Shown: positions 1-10,024, counted from the stretch's first letter. The stretch: 27,500 nucleotides of DNA from Chrysomallon squamiferum (GCA_012295275.1 CM022668.1:9555041-9582540); one strand, 5' to 3'. Notes: generated from the letters alone by a model not told the origin. Numbers and translations are program-made.

Positions 1-480
1 GAGTGAATGCCTGAGCTAGTGAATAAATCAGCAAGTGAGCATTTATGTGAGTCAGTCAACGGTTACATGTTACGCAGTATGTACCTGTGAGTAAAGATGT
101 GAGTTGGTGAGTGAACTAGCGAATTAATGACTCAGTGAATTGTTGCGTATTACGTTACAAAATGTCTTTATGCTTGAACTTATGCGAGCAAATGTGAGTT
201 AGTGAGCAAATGTGAGATCGATTAGCAAGTGAGTATTTATATGAGTAAGTAAAAATATGACGTGTCTTTTGCTCAGAACGTTAACTAAATATGGGTATAT
301 TAGTGAGTAACTAACTGTATGCAGTTAAGTCGACGAAAGATATAGCAAGTTGATAAATCCTTATGTGTTGCTTGCAGACTATTTTAACTGAATATGCGTG
401 AGTTATTGAGTAATTTTGTCTGTCAGTTAGTGTGAGCGAGTGAGTCTGTGAGTCGATAAACTACTAAGTGTTAGAGAACA
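1..480. repeat. Degenerate GTGA-rich satellite-like DNA
   Basis: Short words such as GTGAGT, AGTGAGC and TTAGTGAG recur every 10 to 40 bases with no strict period. I see no open frame of useful length. It reads as an old, diverged minisatellite that continues into the GTTAGTAAG block to its right and probably beyond the left edge of the window. Confidence 0.7.
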
Positions 481-529
481 TAGACTTCTAATTTAACAGA
501 CACACGTACATACAGACAGCATGCTAGAA

Positions 530-1120
530 TGAGAGTATGCGTTAGTAAGTTGAAATGTTAGTGTGTTAGTTAATAAGTTAGTGACTAAATTGGTTAAAGT
601 GATAATAAGTTAATATGATAGTATAGTATGTTAAAATGTTAATAAGTTAATACGTTAGTAAGTTAATGTGATAGTACTCTAACGCGTTAGTAAGTTAGTA
701 TGTTAATAAGTTAATACGTTAGTAAGTTAATGTTATAGTACTCTAACGCGTTAGTAAGTTAGTATGTTAATGCTGTAGTGAGTGAGTTAATGTGATGCTA
801 AGTTATTTGTCATAGAGTGAACGTATGTGATGGTAAACAAGTCAGAGTGATTGTGAAGAAGATGAATAAGTTAATATGTTAGAAGGTTAATATGAAAATA
901 AGAATGTTAACTTGTTAGTAATCAAGTTTATGTCTTAGTAAGTTAATGTGTTAGTGAGTAATGTATAAACTGAAGAGTCAGTCATTTAATGTGATAGTAA
1001 TTGAATATATGAAAGTTAGTTTGTTAGTAAGTTAAGGCGATAGTGAGTGAAGTAACATGTTATAAAGTTAATGTGTTAGTGTGTAAAAAATAAATCTATA
1101 AGTGAGTGAAAAGATTAAAT
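530..1120. repeat. Degenerate GTTAGTAAGTTAAT minisatellite
   Basis: Variants of GTTAGTAAGTTAAT recur roughly every 10 to 16 bases across the block, for example near 590, 640, 690, 760, 920, 950, 1020 and 1070. Many copies carry point changes, so the array is old apart from one recent internal 64-bp duplication. It has no coding potential. Confidence 0.8.
638..765. repeat. 64-bp tandem duplication, two copies
   Basis: Copy one is 638-701 and copy two is 702-765. Aligned by eye they differ at one base (GTGAT versus GTTAT). Each copy holds the 12-bp perfect palindrome CTAACGCGTTAG, at 679-690 and 743-754. Near-identity inside an otherwise diverged array points to a recent duplication. Confidence 0.9.
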
Positions 1121-1360
1121 ATGTATGTGAATACATGAACGTATTTTGAAGTGCCACTAACTGAATACAAATGCACAATCAGATAAATGAGAGACTATTA
1201 TTATTTTATTATTTCTGTATCCACACCAGCTACACGTCATGTACACTGCAACATTAATATTTAAAAGAGTAAATATATAAAGTTATGTATTTTTTCAAAA
1301 GAATATACTGATGTATCGATGTATTTTATTTCCTACATTTTTTAAACAGGGAGAGAAAGA

Positions 1361-1381
1361 TATATATATATATATATATAT

Positions 1382-1458
<77 letters not shown>
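1361..1458. repeat. (TA)n then (GA)37 microsatellite
   Basis: A TA run of about 22 bases is followed, after a single C at 1384, by an uninterrupted GA run over 1385-1458. The perfect 74-bp run suggests an unstable, recently expanded locus. Confidence 0.97.
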
Positions 1459-1463
<5 letters not shown>

Positions 1464-1525
1464 CTCTGTATTAACAGTTAGTAGTAATTATTAATGAACT
1501 TTCCAAAACGAAGGTCTCTGAATAT

Positions 1526-1530
<5 letters not shown>

Positions 1531-1617
<87 letters not shown>
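1531..1617. repeat. (AC)38 then (AT)n microsatellite
   Basis: There is an uninterrupted AC run over 1531-1606 followed by ATATATATA. On the minus strand it reads as alternating Cys-Val, which is why a cysteine-valine ORF appears here. It is not a gene. Alternating purine-pyrimidine runs of this length can adopt Z-DNA (established knowledge). Confidence 0.97.
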
Positions 1618-1689
1618 CATGTAAATAAATAAACGCACGGAACAGCTGCACATGTATCGAATTTGTAACAAGATATTCACGTTCAATAC

Positions 1690-2050
1690 AAACAACGTTA
1701 CGGTGCCAAATTCCTCGTGCGTGTCTGCACGTGAACGAAGTGCTTGACGACGACTTGGGCCGCTGCCAGACGGAAAGGTGTGCGCATCAAAGCGTCGACT
1801 GAACAGTCGTATCGCGAAGTCAGCAATGCAATTAATCCGAGCGCCGTACTACATCGCTACGACGACATTATGCCACGGCTGACGTGTGTGTCGTTCATCG
1901 CTGGAATCTCTATGCAGAGTATTCCATAAGTTCCCATTGCAGATCTTCGCGGTAATTGCGTTGGCCCGGCGTTTTTATTGGAACCAGACGCGTGCTTTGG
2001 CGAAAGGTAGCTGTTGCCTACCGCAAAGAACCGCTTTATGTAACAAGTGA
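1690..2050. other. Single-copy island with many CpGs
   Basis: This stretch has no simple repeat, and CpG is frequent (GACGACGACTTGG, GCGTCGAC, TATCGCGAAG, GAGCGCC, CCCGGCG, GACGCGTG), unlike its AT-rich neighbours. A plus-strand frame is open from 1744 to 1929, but it starts at TTG, has no ATG until close to its end, and matches nothing I recognise. It could be a regulatory element, a promoter-proximal segment or an exon. No splice sites are convincing. Confidence 0.5.
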
Positions 2051-2084
2051 ATGATCGAAGAAAGAAAGAGAACGAGTATAGAGA

Positions 2085-2089
2085 TAATA

Positions 2090-2127
<38 letters not shown>

Positions 2128-2256
2128 TGATGATGATGATGATGATAATAATAATAATAATAATAATGATGATGATAATAATAATAATAATAATAATAAT
2201 GATGATGATGATGATGATGATGATAATAATAATAATAACAACAACAACAATAACAA
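2085..2256. repeat. Block-structured AAT/GAT/AAC microsatellite
   Basis: The triplet array changes letter in blocks: AAT, (GAT)7 at 2126-2146, AAT, (GAT)3, AAT, (GAT)8, AAT, then AAC to about 2256. In frame it gives polyAsn/polyAsp on plus and polySer, polyLeu or poly(His/Tyr) on minus, which are artefacts of the repeat. Alternating blocks of one-base variants suggest spread of variant units by slippage or gene conversion. Confidence 0.95.
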
Positions 2257-2329
2257 TCTGTCATCTTCTTCAGAAAGGTGTCAAAATAACATCAATATGG
2301 AACCCTAACATTTTTTTCTTTTAGTTGCC

Positions 2330-2353
2330 TTTTTTTTTTTTTTTTTTTTTTTT
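2330..2353. repeat. Poly(T) tract
   Basis: This is a run of 24 T. It could be the reverse-strand tail of a decayed retroposon, but no adjoining element body or target-site duplication is recognisable. Confidence 0.9.
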
Positions 2354-2640
2354 ACCACACATCAAGTTTTCGCGAGCTACTGGTTGTCGTGATGTTGTTG
2401 TCGATGTAGTTCTGGTGTTGAGACGTTGTACTCTTGTCACGTTGTCTACAGATTTTTCTGCTTTACAAACTTCGCTCTTACTGACAAGAATATGCTTGGA
2501 CTTAATTGTAAGACATTCCTGAGTGACAAGAACAGAACGTTTTAACCCGGTGCATTTGTGTGTTTATCCAGTTTGTGGCTGTTAGCTTTTGAAAACTTCA
2601 GTGTAGATTTATTTGTACGGTTATAAAATATGCAAAAAAA
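2354..2640. other. Short single-copy spacer
   Basis: Mixed sequence without simple repeats. A 65-codon plus frame covers part of it but begins inside the poly(T) tract and matches no family I know. No gene is called. Confidence 0.4.
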
Positions 2641-2974
2641 GACAGAAAGAAAAGGGATCACAAAGTGATTAAGTGGTTAAAAAGGAAGGAAAGAAGGAGA
2701 AGAAAAAAGAGACGTGAAGAAAGAAAGGAAAGAAAAGAAAGAAGACAGAAAGGAAAAAAATAAAAAATAAAAAAATAAATAAATAAAATAAATAAATAAA
2801 TAAAAAAAAGAGAAACAAAAGAACACAACAACAAAAAAAAACAACGACAAAACAAGAAAAAGAGGAATAATAAAGAAAGAAGAGAAAAGAAAAAGTAATT
2901 AAAAACTGAAGAAAAATAAAGAAGACAGAAAACAGGAAAAATACAAAACAGAACGAAACAGTACCTTAAAAACA

Positions 2975-3017
<43 letters not shown>

Positions 3018-3045
3018 TAGCGAAAAAGAAAAGTAGAACCTCAAA
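2641..3045. repeat. A-rich/purine-rich tract with AAAT and AAT runs
   Basis: The plus strand is almost pyrimidine-free: AAAGGAAGG and GAAAGAAAGG words, then AAATAAATAA, and an (AAT)n run near 2977-3011. The minus-strand ORF across it is only Phe/Leu/Ser/Tyr and is an artefact of composition. Confidence 0.9.
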
Positions 3046-3149
3046 CACTAACGCCGAATGAAATCAAGCTAGTTTTGTAAAACTACACGCCATTGGTTCA
3101 TTCATATTCATGCGTGAAACAACAACAACAACACAAACAAAAAACAAAA

Positions 3150-3540
3150 AACGACGGACACAATGGAAAACGTCAGTCTACGAGACAAGTGTCGGCTTTC
3201 CTTTCCACGCTTCTGTGACACGTTGTTGTTGTTGTTGTTCGGCGGCGGAATCGATCAGTGGCGAAAAGTTACAGCGGAGCCGTCCTCTCGATCCAGCCTC
3301 GCAGTAATTAACACAACTGAAAGCGATTGGATTTTAGGATTGCTGTTTTATCCGGAATAGGATTCGCCTGGTATTGGAAGACCTGTGCGCTGCGGACAGT
3401 GGATGCTCGGAGCGGTTCCGAAGAGGATTTACTAATAAATTCTTTGTGTGTGATGATTATTAGATCACTTCCAGTCATCGAGATCGTTACTTCGCACACG
3501 TCTGTTATTACTCAGCGGAGATAACATTTTTCGTTCGTTG
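3150..3540. other. CpG-containing segment upstream of candidate exons
   Basis: CpG is frequent over about 3155-3310 (ACGACGGAC, GTCGGC, GGCGGCGGAATCGATC, GCGGAGCCG, CTCGATCCAGCCTCG). Three frames of about 65 codons overlap here and none is clearly favoured; the ATG at 3163 opens one of them. A (GTT)n run sits near 3222-3239. It lies about 0.5 to 0.9 kb upstream of the first candidate exon, so a promoter or 5' UTR role is possible. That role is inferred only from composition and position. Confidence 0.4.
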
Positions 3541-4084
3541 TTCGTTCTTTTTTTTTTGTTTGCTGTTTTTGATTTTTTTTAATACGTGTTTGATTGACTA
3601 AGCTCTTGGATAATTTTCTCAATGAAAGACTTGTTTTAGTTTTTCAGCTCTGTGTGTTAAACTGATGGTTGAGGGATCGAATCGGCTTCGGCGGATAATT
3701 TTTGTTTCTTACTTAAACAGTCTTGAAGTTAGTTTCGCAACAGGTGTAAAACAATTTAAATTTTGATAAAATCAAACAGAATCTTGTTTCGTTTTATCAC
3801 GTAAGTTATACTTTTCAGGACAAAAGTATAATTTAGTTTCTTTTAACACTGTAAACGAGCCGAACTGTCAACACGGACATTACTGTTAAATTTAAGATTC
3901 TGTTTTAAACTTACTTGTTTCAACAAATGGACAGGATATGAAAACGTGACGTCATTGTGAATAATTACAAAAAGATTTATCAGCACACTTGTTGTTGTTG
4001 TTGTTGTTGTTATTATTATAATTATTTTATTTTTTCTCTCTCGTGAGGTAAAGGATTAAAAGGATTCAAAGGATTGTAGACAGG
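3541..4084. other. AT-rich single-copy sequence before candidate exon A
   Basis: Mostly single-copy AT-rich DNA with a (TTG)n run near 3989-4010 and short T runs. It contains the TGACGTCA site at 3947-3954. No ORF is credible. If exon A is real, this is its proximal promoter and leader. Confidence 0.4.
3947..3954. promoter_or_regulatory. Perfect cAMP-response element motif TGACGTCA
   Basis: The palindrome TGACGTCA, the full CREB/ATF binding site, occurs in the context AAACGTGACGTCATTGTG. It lies 131 bp upstream of the candidate start codon at 4085, within the range typical of functional sites. Binding cannot be shown from sequence; three further perfect copies occur in the window. Confidence 0.5.
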
Positions 4085-4159
4085 ATGAATGTTCAAGTGA
4101 GTGGAAATTCGCGCCAGGATTCAGGGGGAGGTAAATCGAGACAAGCAGCAGACGCCGAG
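4085..4159 (+). CDS. Candidate first coding exon A (25 codons, phase 0)
   Basis: An ATG in the context ACAGGATGA (A at -3) opens 25 codons beginning MNVQVSG, with a Ser/Gly/Gln-rich middle and ending in ADAE. The last codon, GAG, is followed by GTTTGT, a moderate splice donor, giving GAG|GTTTGT in phase 0. The frame continues only to a TAG eight codons later, so the donor would be needed. Two other donor-like sites lie inside: GTGAGT at 4097 and GTAAAT at 4131. Candidate exon B at 4911 shares the same start context and the same donor, which is the main reason for this call. A short hydrophilic N-terminus of this kind could belong to many signalling proteins; I do not recognise the family. Coding status is inferred. 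Confidence 0.35.
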
Positions 4160-4199
4160 GTTTGTGGAAATCTAGACATCTAGAAAGTTTTAGTTTTAC

Positions 4200-4721
4200 T
4201 TTTAATGCTTTTAGTTTTTCTCACCCTTTGAGCACAACGCGAATTATTTTCAGCGAAACTGATACAGCACTTTTGTATTTCTTATTTTCATTATTATTAT
4301 TATTATTATTTTTTAAATAGCATGTTTTATGCAGTACAGCACTTTGACTTTTTGTGAAGTTTTATTGTTTTGATTTTTTAAATCATGTTTTTTTTTTTTT
4401 TTTTTTTTTTGTATCACCACAACAACAAACAAACTGATTTAGTAAATCCGTAAATAATTAGTAAAAAAAAATTAAAAGAAAAGAAAAAAGTGAAAATACA
4501 AACGTGACAGAAAAAAAAGAAACGAAACGAAAATATAACTTAACAATCATTAAAAGCAGAAAGCAAAAAAAAAAAATACACTGAAAAAAAAAAAAAAAAA
4601 AAAAAAAGATAAGATAATAAAACAATAAAAAAAAAAAAAAAGAAAGAAAAAAAAAGAAGCAAGGAAGACATTTTCAACATAAATATTCATTAACTTAAAA
4701 CATGAAGTAACAAAAATAACA

Positions 4722-4763
<42 letters not shown>

Positions 4764-4790
4764 AAAAAAGAAAAAAATCTTAAATAAAAT
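4200..4790. repeat. A/T homopolymer-rich spacer between candidate exons
   Basis: It contains (ATT)n near 4290-4310, poly(T) at about 4388-4411, and poly(A)-rich DNA at about 4567-4607 and 4725-4762 with GAAA interruptions. No ORF is seen. If exons A and B are alternative first exons, this is the start of exon A's intron and the upstream region of exon B. Confidence 0.85.
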
Positions 4791-4844
4791 CGTCTGTCTG
4801 GAGTCTTCTTTGTGGAACTTTACGATTTTTGGATTCTACGCGGA

Positions 4845-4850
4845 TATAAG
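4845..4850 (+). promoter_or_regulatory. Possible TATA-like element upstream of exon B
   Basis: TATAAG in the context GCGGATATAAGTAG lies 66 bp before the ATG at 4911. The spacing would allow a transcription start near 4875 and a leader of about 35 bases. In AT-rich DNA such a match is weak evidence alone; it is noted because of its position. Confidence 0.2.
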
Positions 4851-4910
4851 TAGATATTTTTGAAATCTGCGTCTCGGTTTTAAAAGTGTGAACAGACGAA
4901 CACGACCAGG

Positions 4911-4991
4911 ATGAACTCAGCGTCTGCGGTGACTGTGAAACAGGGAGGTGACGTGAAAAACCGAAAACCCAAACAGGAATTGGATTTAGAG
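4911..4991 (+). CDS. Candidate first coding exon B (27 codons, phase 0)
   Basis: An ATG in the context CCAGGATGA (A at -3) opens 27 codons beginning MNSASAV, followed by a basic Lys/Arg-rich stretch (KNRKPKQ) and an acidic end, LDLE. The final GAG is followed by GTTTGT, the same nine bases (GAGGTTTGT) as at the end of exon A, again in phase 0. The surrounding 200 bp is free of simple repeats and richer in G+C than its flanks. The minus-strand frame covering the same bases is taken as a shadow. Both candidates encode short hydrophilic N-termini starting Met-Asn, as expected of alternative first exons spliced to a common downstream exon. The downstream exon is not in the window as far as I can tell, and the protein family is unknown. 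Confidence 0.4.
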
Positions 4992-5039
4992 GTTTGTTTG
5001 TTTGTTTGTGTGTCCATCCGTCCTTTCGTGTGTCTGTCA

Positions 5040-5400
5040 AACGCTGTCTCTCTTTTTTTTTTATTATAATGTAGTCTTCCTGCTAAACTCACTTTATAGT
5101 CATTTTTTTATTATTATTATTATTTATTTTTTATTTTTTTTGAATTTTCGTATTTTTTAATGTGTCTTTTTGCTTATTTGGTGTTATTTTATTTTATATA
5201 TTTTATTTTATTTTATTCTATTTTATTCTTTTTTATTTGTCATTCGTTAATTTTTTTCTTTCTTTCTTTCTTTTCATTTTACTTTCTTATTCATTCCTTC
5301 CTTCATTCATTCAATGTTTTATTATATTACTGTACTGTCCATTATTTAAAGTTTATTACAATTTATTTTATTATATAGCTTTTAATTTATTATTTATTAG
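5040..5400. repeat. T-rich TTTTA/TTTC/ATTC tract
   Basis: Pyrimidine-rich and TA-rich words (TTTTATTTTA, TTTCTTTCTTTC, TTCATTCATTC) make up the block. The Phe/Leu/Tyr-rich frames over it are compositional artefacts. Confidence 0.85.
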
Positions 5401-5570
5401 TTGCACTTTATCTAGCAGAAATTTTCTGAAGATAATAAGGCATGGGCTTTTAACACACATGTTTATAAATAAACACTTACTAAGTTTCTTAATACACGCT
5501 TACGCACACATACGCACATATATATATACGCACATATACACATAATAAATATAATAGAGACATAGAACCA

Positions 5571-5871
5571 TATATACTTTATATTTCTATATCTATCTAT
5601 ATATATATACACACAAAAGTACGTACATACAAAGCTATAATTACATACATACAAATAACTATATATAACTTACATACATACATAACTATATATAACTATA
5701 TACACTGAAATATACACACAAATATATATATATATATATTATGTGTATGTTTCAGTCTATATAGTTATGTATGTATGTAAGTATGGCTTTGTATGTACGT
5801 ACTTTTGTATGTGTGTATATATATATATATATAGATAGATAGATAGATAGATATAGAAATATAAAGTGTAT
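5571..5871. repeat. Long imperfect inverted repeat (hairpin)
   Basis: The left arm at about 5571-5718 is the reverse complement of the right arm at about 5742-5871, with a 23-bp AT-rich centre. A 23-bp core is perfectly complementary between 5613-5635 and 5786-5808 (GTACGTAC flanked by ACAAA/TTTGT). The left arm carries about 20 to 30 bp more than the right. The outer end of the right arm (ATAGATATAGAAATATAAAG) is partly repeated at about 5895-5920. The arms are built of TA, TACA and TATC words but also keep non-simple segments (ACTGAAAYATACACA). Confidence 0.85.
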
Positions 5872-5969
5872 ACTTTTGTGTATATATAAATATATATAGA
5901 TATAGAAATATAAAGTATATATATATGCTCACATAGACACACACATACATATACATACACTATGCACAC

Positions 5970-6240
5970 AGACAAGCCAAATTACAATATTTACAACTGT
6001 TGCTTGCTGATAAGACAATCAGATAACAAAAACGACTTTCCTGATTAATCTCAACAGTAACCACAGCGAGTATCACATCTCTGCTTCATTTGTACCCACC
6101 AGTCTGTGCGTCGTGATTTCCATATACATTACATTGCATTTTCATTGAACCTAATCTCATCTGCATAGTTATTACACCCACAAGATTTCGCTTGATAAAA
6201 CGGACGCGATGTCGTAAACGTAGTGACTGACGTAGTAGTT
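5970..6240. other. Single-copy spacer
   Basis: Mixed sequence without simple repeats and without a credible ORF. Nothing further is recognised. Confidence 0.4.
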
Positions 6241-6560
6241 GCTGGTGATTTCATAGGTAATTGGGTTAACATTGTAGTTGAGATTTTTTTTTCATAGTTA
6301 CTAAAGTTTTCACAGTTAGTAATACGTTAACTGGGTTGTCATACATAATAACGTGTTCATTAGGTTTTCATAGTCAAGTAAGGTTTCGTAGTAAATAACA
6401 TGCTGATCAGGTTTTCATAGGTAATAAAGTTTTCGTAATTAATAACATGTTGATTAGGTTTTCATAGTTAATAGAGTTTTCAAAGTAGCTAGCATTTTGA
6501 TTATCACTGGTGAAGTTTTCATAGTAATTGACAGCTTTTGAAATTTTCACAGTAATTCAG
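6241..6560. repeat. Minisatellite of about 47 bp, AGGTTTTCATAG family
   Basis: AGGTTTTCATAG starts at 6362, 6409 and 6456, exactly 47 bp apart. Each unit has two related halves, AGGTTTTCATAG and a diverged GGTTTCGTAGTAA or GTTTTCGTAATTAA. Weaker copies extend from about 6280 to 6550. Related words (GAGGTTTTCATAGTAATT, AATTTTCGTTGTTG) reappear at about 7035-7190, so the family is locally dispersed. Confidence 0.85.
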
Positions 6561-7030
6561 TTAAATGTGCGGCATCCTCCCATTTGTTGCACATCCCATT
6601 TGTCATGCACCTTATACGAAAACAGGTCATGGCTGAGTGAACTGCTTGCTAATCATGTGCCTCCAACCTAGCATGCAATAACAGACTCACCTTCCTAGTT
6701 GTTACGCAGTCACATTAGGGAATAATTTAGCAAAACCATTACTAACAGTTAAGAAACAGTTACAGAAACACATATATAGTCACATCCACTTATTATAAAT
6801 TCAGTCACAGTCACATAACAAAAAAATAATATGAATTATCATATCTCACTTAGTACATACGAATGATACATGTTGCACGTATAGCATATATTATTACAGT
6901 GCTATAGCATACATTAGTATATAAATGTTTTGAGCCAAGTTCAGCGTCAACTGTTCCATTAATATAATACGGGCTTAATTTGTCCCTAAATATGCATGTT
7001 TGGTGTGTACCAAATGGGAGACCCCCCAGT
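6561..7030. other. AT-rich spacer within minisatellite region
   Basis: Low-complexity-free sequence holding part of a 91-codon minus-strand frame (6850-7125) whose first 27 or so codons are minisatellite. I recognise no domain in it and see no supporting splice or start context, so no gene is called. Confidence 0.4.
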
Positions 7031-7208
7031 GTAGTTATTGAGGTTTTCATAGTAATTACTACTGCTGCCGAATTTTCGTTGTTGGTGAAATTTTCGTTGT
7101 TGATGAATTTTTCATAGTTTTTCATTGTTTTTCATCGAGTTTTCGTAGTTATTGACAATTACTTATGTTTTCATTGTTTCATAGTTACTGAATATAACAT
7201 ACATTTTA

Positions 7209-7475
7209 TTTAACGTAATTATTAAAATACTATAATTTACATAGTTATTAAAAATACTACAATTTACATAGCTATCAAACCTTTTACAATTTACGTAGCT
7301 GTTAAGCATATCATAATTTATAGAATTATTAAACCTGCTACAGTTTACATAGTTACAAAACTACTCCAAACTACACACACACACAGTTATTAAAGTACCA
7401 CAGTTCACATAGTTTAACGAACCTACTAAAACGTAGATGGTTATCAAGCAAATTATAATTTACAGAGTTGTTATC
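7209..7475. repeat. 27-bp minisatellite, TTTACATAGTTATTAAA family
   Basis: The word TTTACATAG or a variant begins at 7236, 7263, 7290, 7317 and 7344, exactly 27 bp apart. Weaker copies follow near 7404 and 7459, interrupted by a short CA run. The family is distinct from the 47-bp family on its left but adjoins it. The period matches the 27-bp array at 16161. Confidence 0.88.
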
Positions 7476-7724
7476 GTATGTGCAGTTTGTAGTTCTGGTT
7501 TATCCTAACATGTTTTGAACGGTTAAATGTTCCCTTGACTCGTTCATTATTAATCATCACTGAGTCTATTTTTATTTGTGTAACCATCAAAGCTGTGGGG
7601 ATTTGCATAGCCATTGTAAACGGTGCTGCTTCATGTATAACTAACTCAACGTGCGTTCTTGCGTGAACGTTATCGAACACGTGCAGAAACAACAACAACA
7701 AAACTCTTATGTTTAATATATAGC

Positions 7725-7781
7725 CGGAGAGAGAGACAGAGAGACACAGAGAGAGAGAGACAGAGGGAGAGAGACAGAGAG

Positions 7782-7829
<48 letters not shown>

Positions 7830-7830
7830 G

Positions 7831-7876
<46 letters not shown>
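7725..7876. repeat. GA-rich microsatellite with GACA interruptions
   Basis: Runs of GA are broken by ACAGAGG and ACACAGAG units. In frame it reads as Arg-Glu repeats, an artefact of the microsatellite. Confidence 0.95.
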
Positions 7877-7878
<2 letters not shown>

Positions 7879-8260
7879 TACTTCTACTGTTAGTATTAGT
7901 ACTAGTACTAGTGCTACTTTTTTTTATATACTGTCACTTCTACAATTCCCAAAACTACTACCACTACTGCACTACAACAACAGCTCTACTACTTCTACGA
8001 CAACTAATACTACTTCTACTGTTATTACTACTAGTTATACTTCAACAATCACTATTATATTACTTCTACTACCACTACTTCAACTATTACTACCACTACT
8101 TCTACTATTACTACAATTACTATTTCCACTATCACTGTTACCTCTACTGTTACTACCAGAACTATTATTATTTTCACTATGACATGTACAACTCACAATA
8201 CTGTCACCACTACTGCTACTACTACTGCTACAATTACTACTGCTACTACTGCTGCTTTTA
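7877..8260. repeat. Degenerate ACT/TTA/GCT triplet array
   Basis: The sequence keeps a three-base rhythm for nearly 400 bp (CTACTTCTACTGTTATTACT), with A/C/T triplets throughout. The reading frame stays open because TAA, TAG and TGA triplets are avoided in one register. The 200-codon product is only Tyr, Leu, Cys and Ser after a Glu-Arg start, so it is not regarded as a gene. The minus strand reads as Ser/Asn/Gly. Confidence 0.9.
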
Positions 8261-8501
8261 ATAACCACACTGGTCCAGTGAAAGTGAACTTTATCTCCGC
8301 ATGATGCTGTCCAAATTACTGTTATTATTGTTATTACTGTTATTATTCTTTATTATGTGCTATTATCTGTTTGTCTTGGTTTTCCACTCGGTTCTGAGTG
8401 GTTTGAAGGTCACTGACATTTCAGTGTGCAATTACGTAAATAATTAGAAAATTTGTACGTTGATCAGAATTAATTGTGAGAGATTAACAGTCAGGCAGGG
8501 G

Positions 8502-8534
<33 letters not shown>

Positions 8535-8535
8535 A

Positions 8536-8589
<54 letters not shown>
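8502..8589. repeat. (GA)n microsatellite
   Basis: A long GA run with two GGGA interruptions near 8528-8540. Confidence 0.95.
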
Positions 8590-8596
<7 letters not shown>

Positions 8597-8671
8597 TCAT
8601 AAACACTAACATGCACACACATACGTTATATGGTACATATTACTGTGTGTGCCCAAGTATATATATATACA

Positions 8672-9009
8672 TATATATACAACGCTTTAGAGATATGTAT
8701 GCATGTATGTATGTATGTATAGTATAGTATAGTATAGTATAGTATAGTATGTATGTGTGTGTATATATACATACATACATACACACACACACATACATAT
8801 GTATGTTACAGAGATATTAGAAAACTGTCGAGATGAGAATATATACAACGCTTTAGAGATATGTATGCATGTATGTATGTATGTATAGTATAGTATAGTA
8901 TAGTATAGTATAGTATAGTATGTATGTGTGTGTATATATATATACATACATACACACACACACATACATATGTATGTTACAGAGATATTAGAAAACTGTC
9001 GAGATGAGA
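8672..9009. repeat. Tandem duplication of a 166-171-bp composite unit
   Basis: Copy one (about 8672-8838) and copy two (about 8838-9009) both run from CAACGCTTTAGAGATATG through (TATG)n, (TAGTA)n and a TATG...CATA segment to GAAAACTGTCGAGATGAG. The start offset is 166 bp and the end offset 171 bp; the difference comes from microsatellite length. A partial third echo, GCGCTTTAGAGATTTT, lies near 9053-9068. Within each unit the TGTATG and CATACA runs are mutually complementary. Confidence 0.92.
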
Positions 9010-9664
<655 letters not shown>

Positions 9665-9699
9665 GTTTCTTTTGTTTTTATTCTCTGCAAACAAAACAA

Positions 9700-9940
9700 A
9701 ACAGAGAAAGAGAGACTGAAATGAGAGAAAGATAGACGCAGAGAGGGAAAAGAAATAGTCAGAGATAGCAAGAACGAGAGAGAAAAAGAAGTTACAGTGA
9801 AAGAGAGAAATTCAGAGAGGAATAAAAAAAAACTGAAAAGGAGACAAAGTGAAAGAGAGAAAGAGAGGAGAACTGAGAGAGAGAGAGAGAGAGAAAGAAC
9901 AGAGAGAAAGAGAGAATTTAGAAAAGAAAGAGAGAGATAC

Positions 9941-10021
<81 letters not shown>
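9700..10021. repeat. Purine-rich tract ending in (GA)33
   Basis: GAAAGAGAGA-type DNA from about 9700 leads into a pure GA run at about 9955-10020. Together with the CT run at 9506-9607 it forms widely spaced complementary arms. Confidence 0.95.

Positions 10022-10024
<3 letters not shown>

Noticed and set aside
1471-1695. Cys-Val ORFs over CA arrays (also at 12847 and 19327)
   Set aside because: Products of (CA)n read in frame; no domain or cysteine spacing beyond the repeat.
3675-3683. GATCGAATC matching a polymerase III B box (GWTCRANNC)
   Set aside because: No A box at the right distance upstream, no tRNA cloverleaf and no terminator pairing; a nine-base degenerate match is expected by chance.
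7659-8261. 200-codon ORF
   Set aside because: First half is a GA array and second half a degenerate triplet array; it contains only residues dictated by those repeats.
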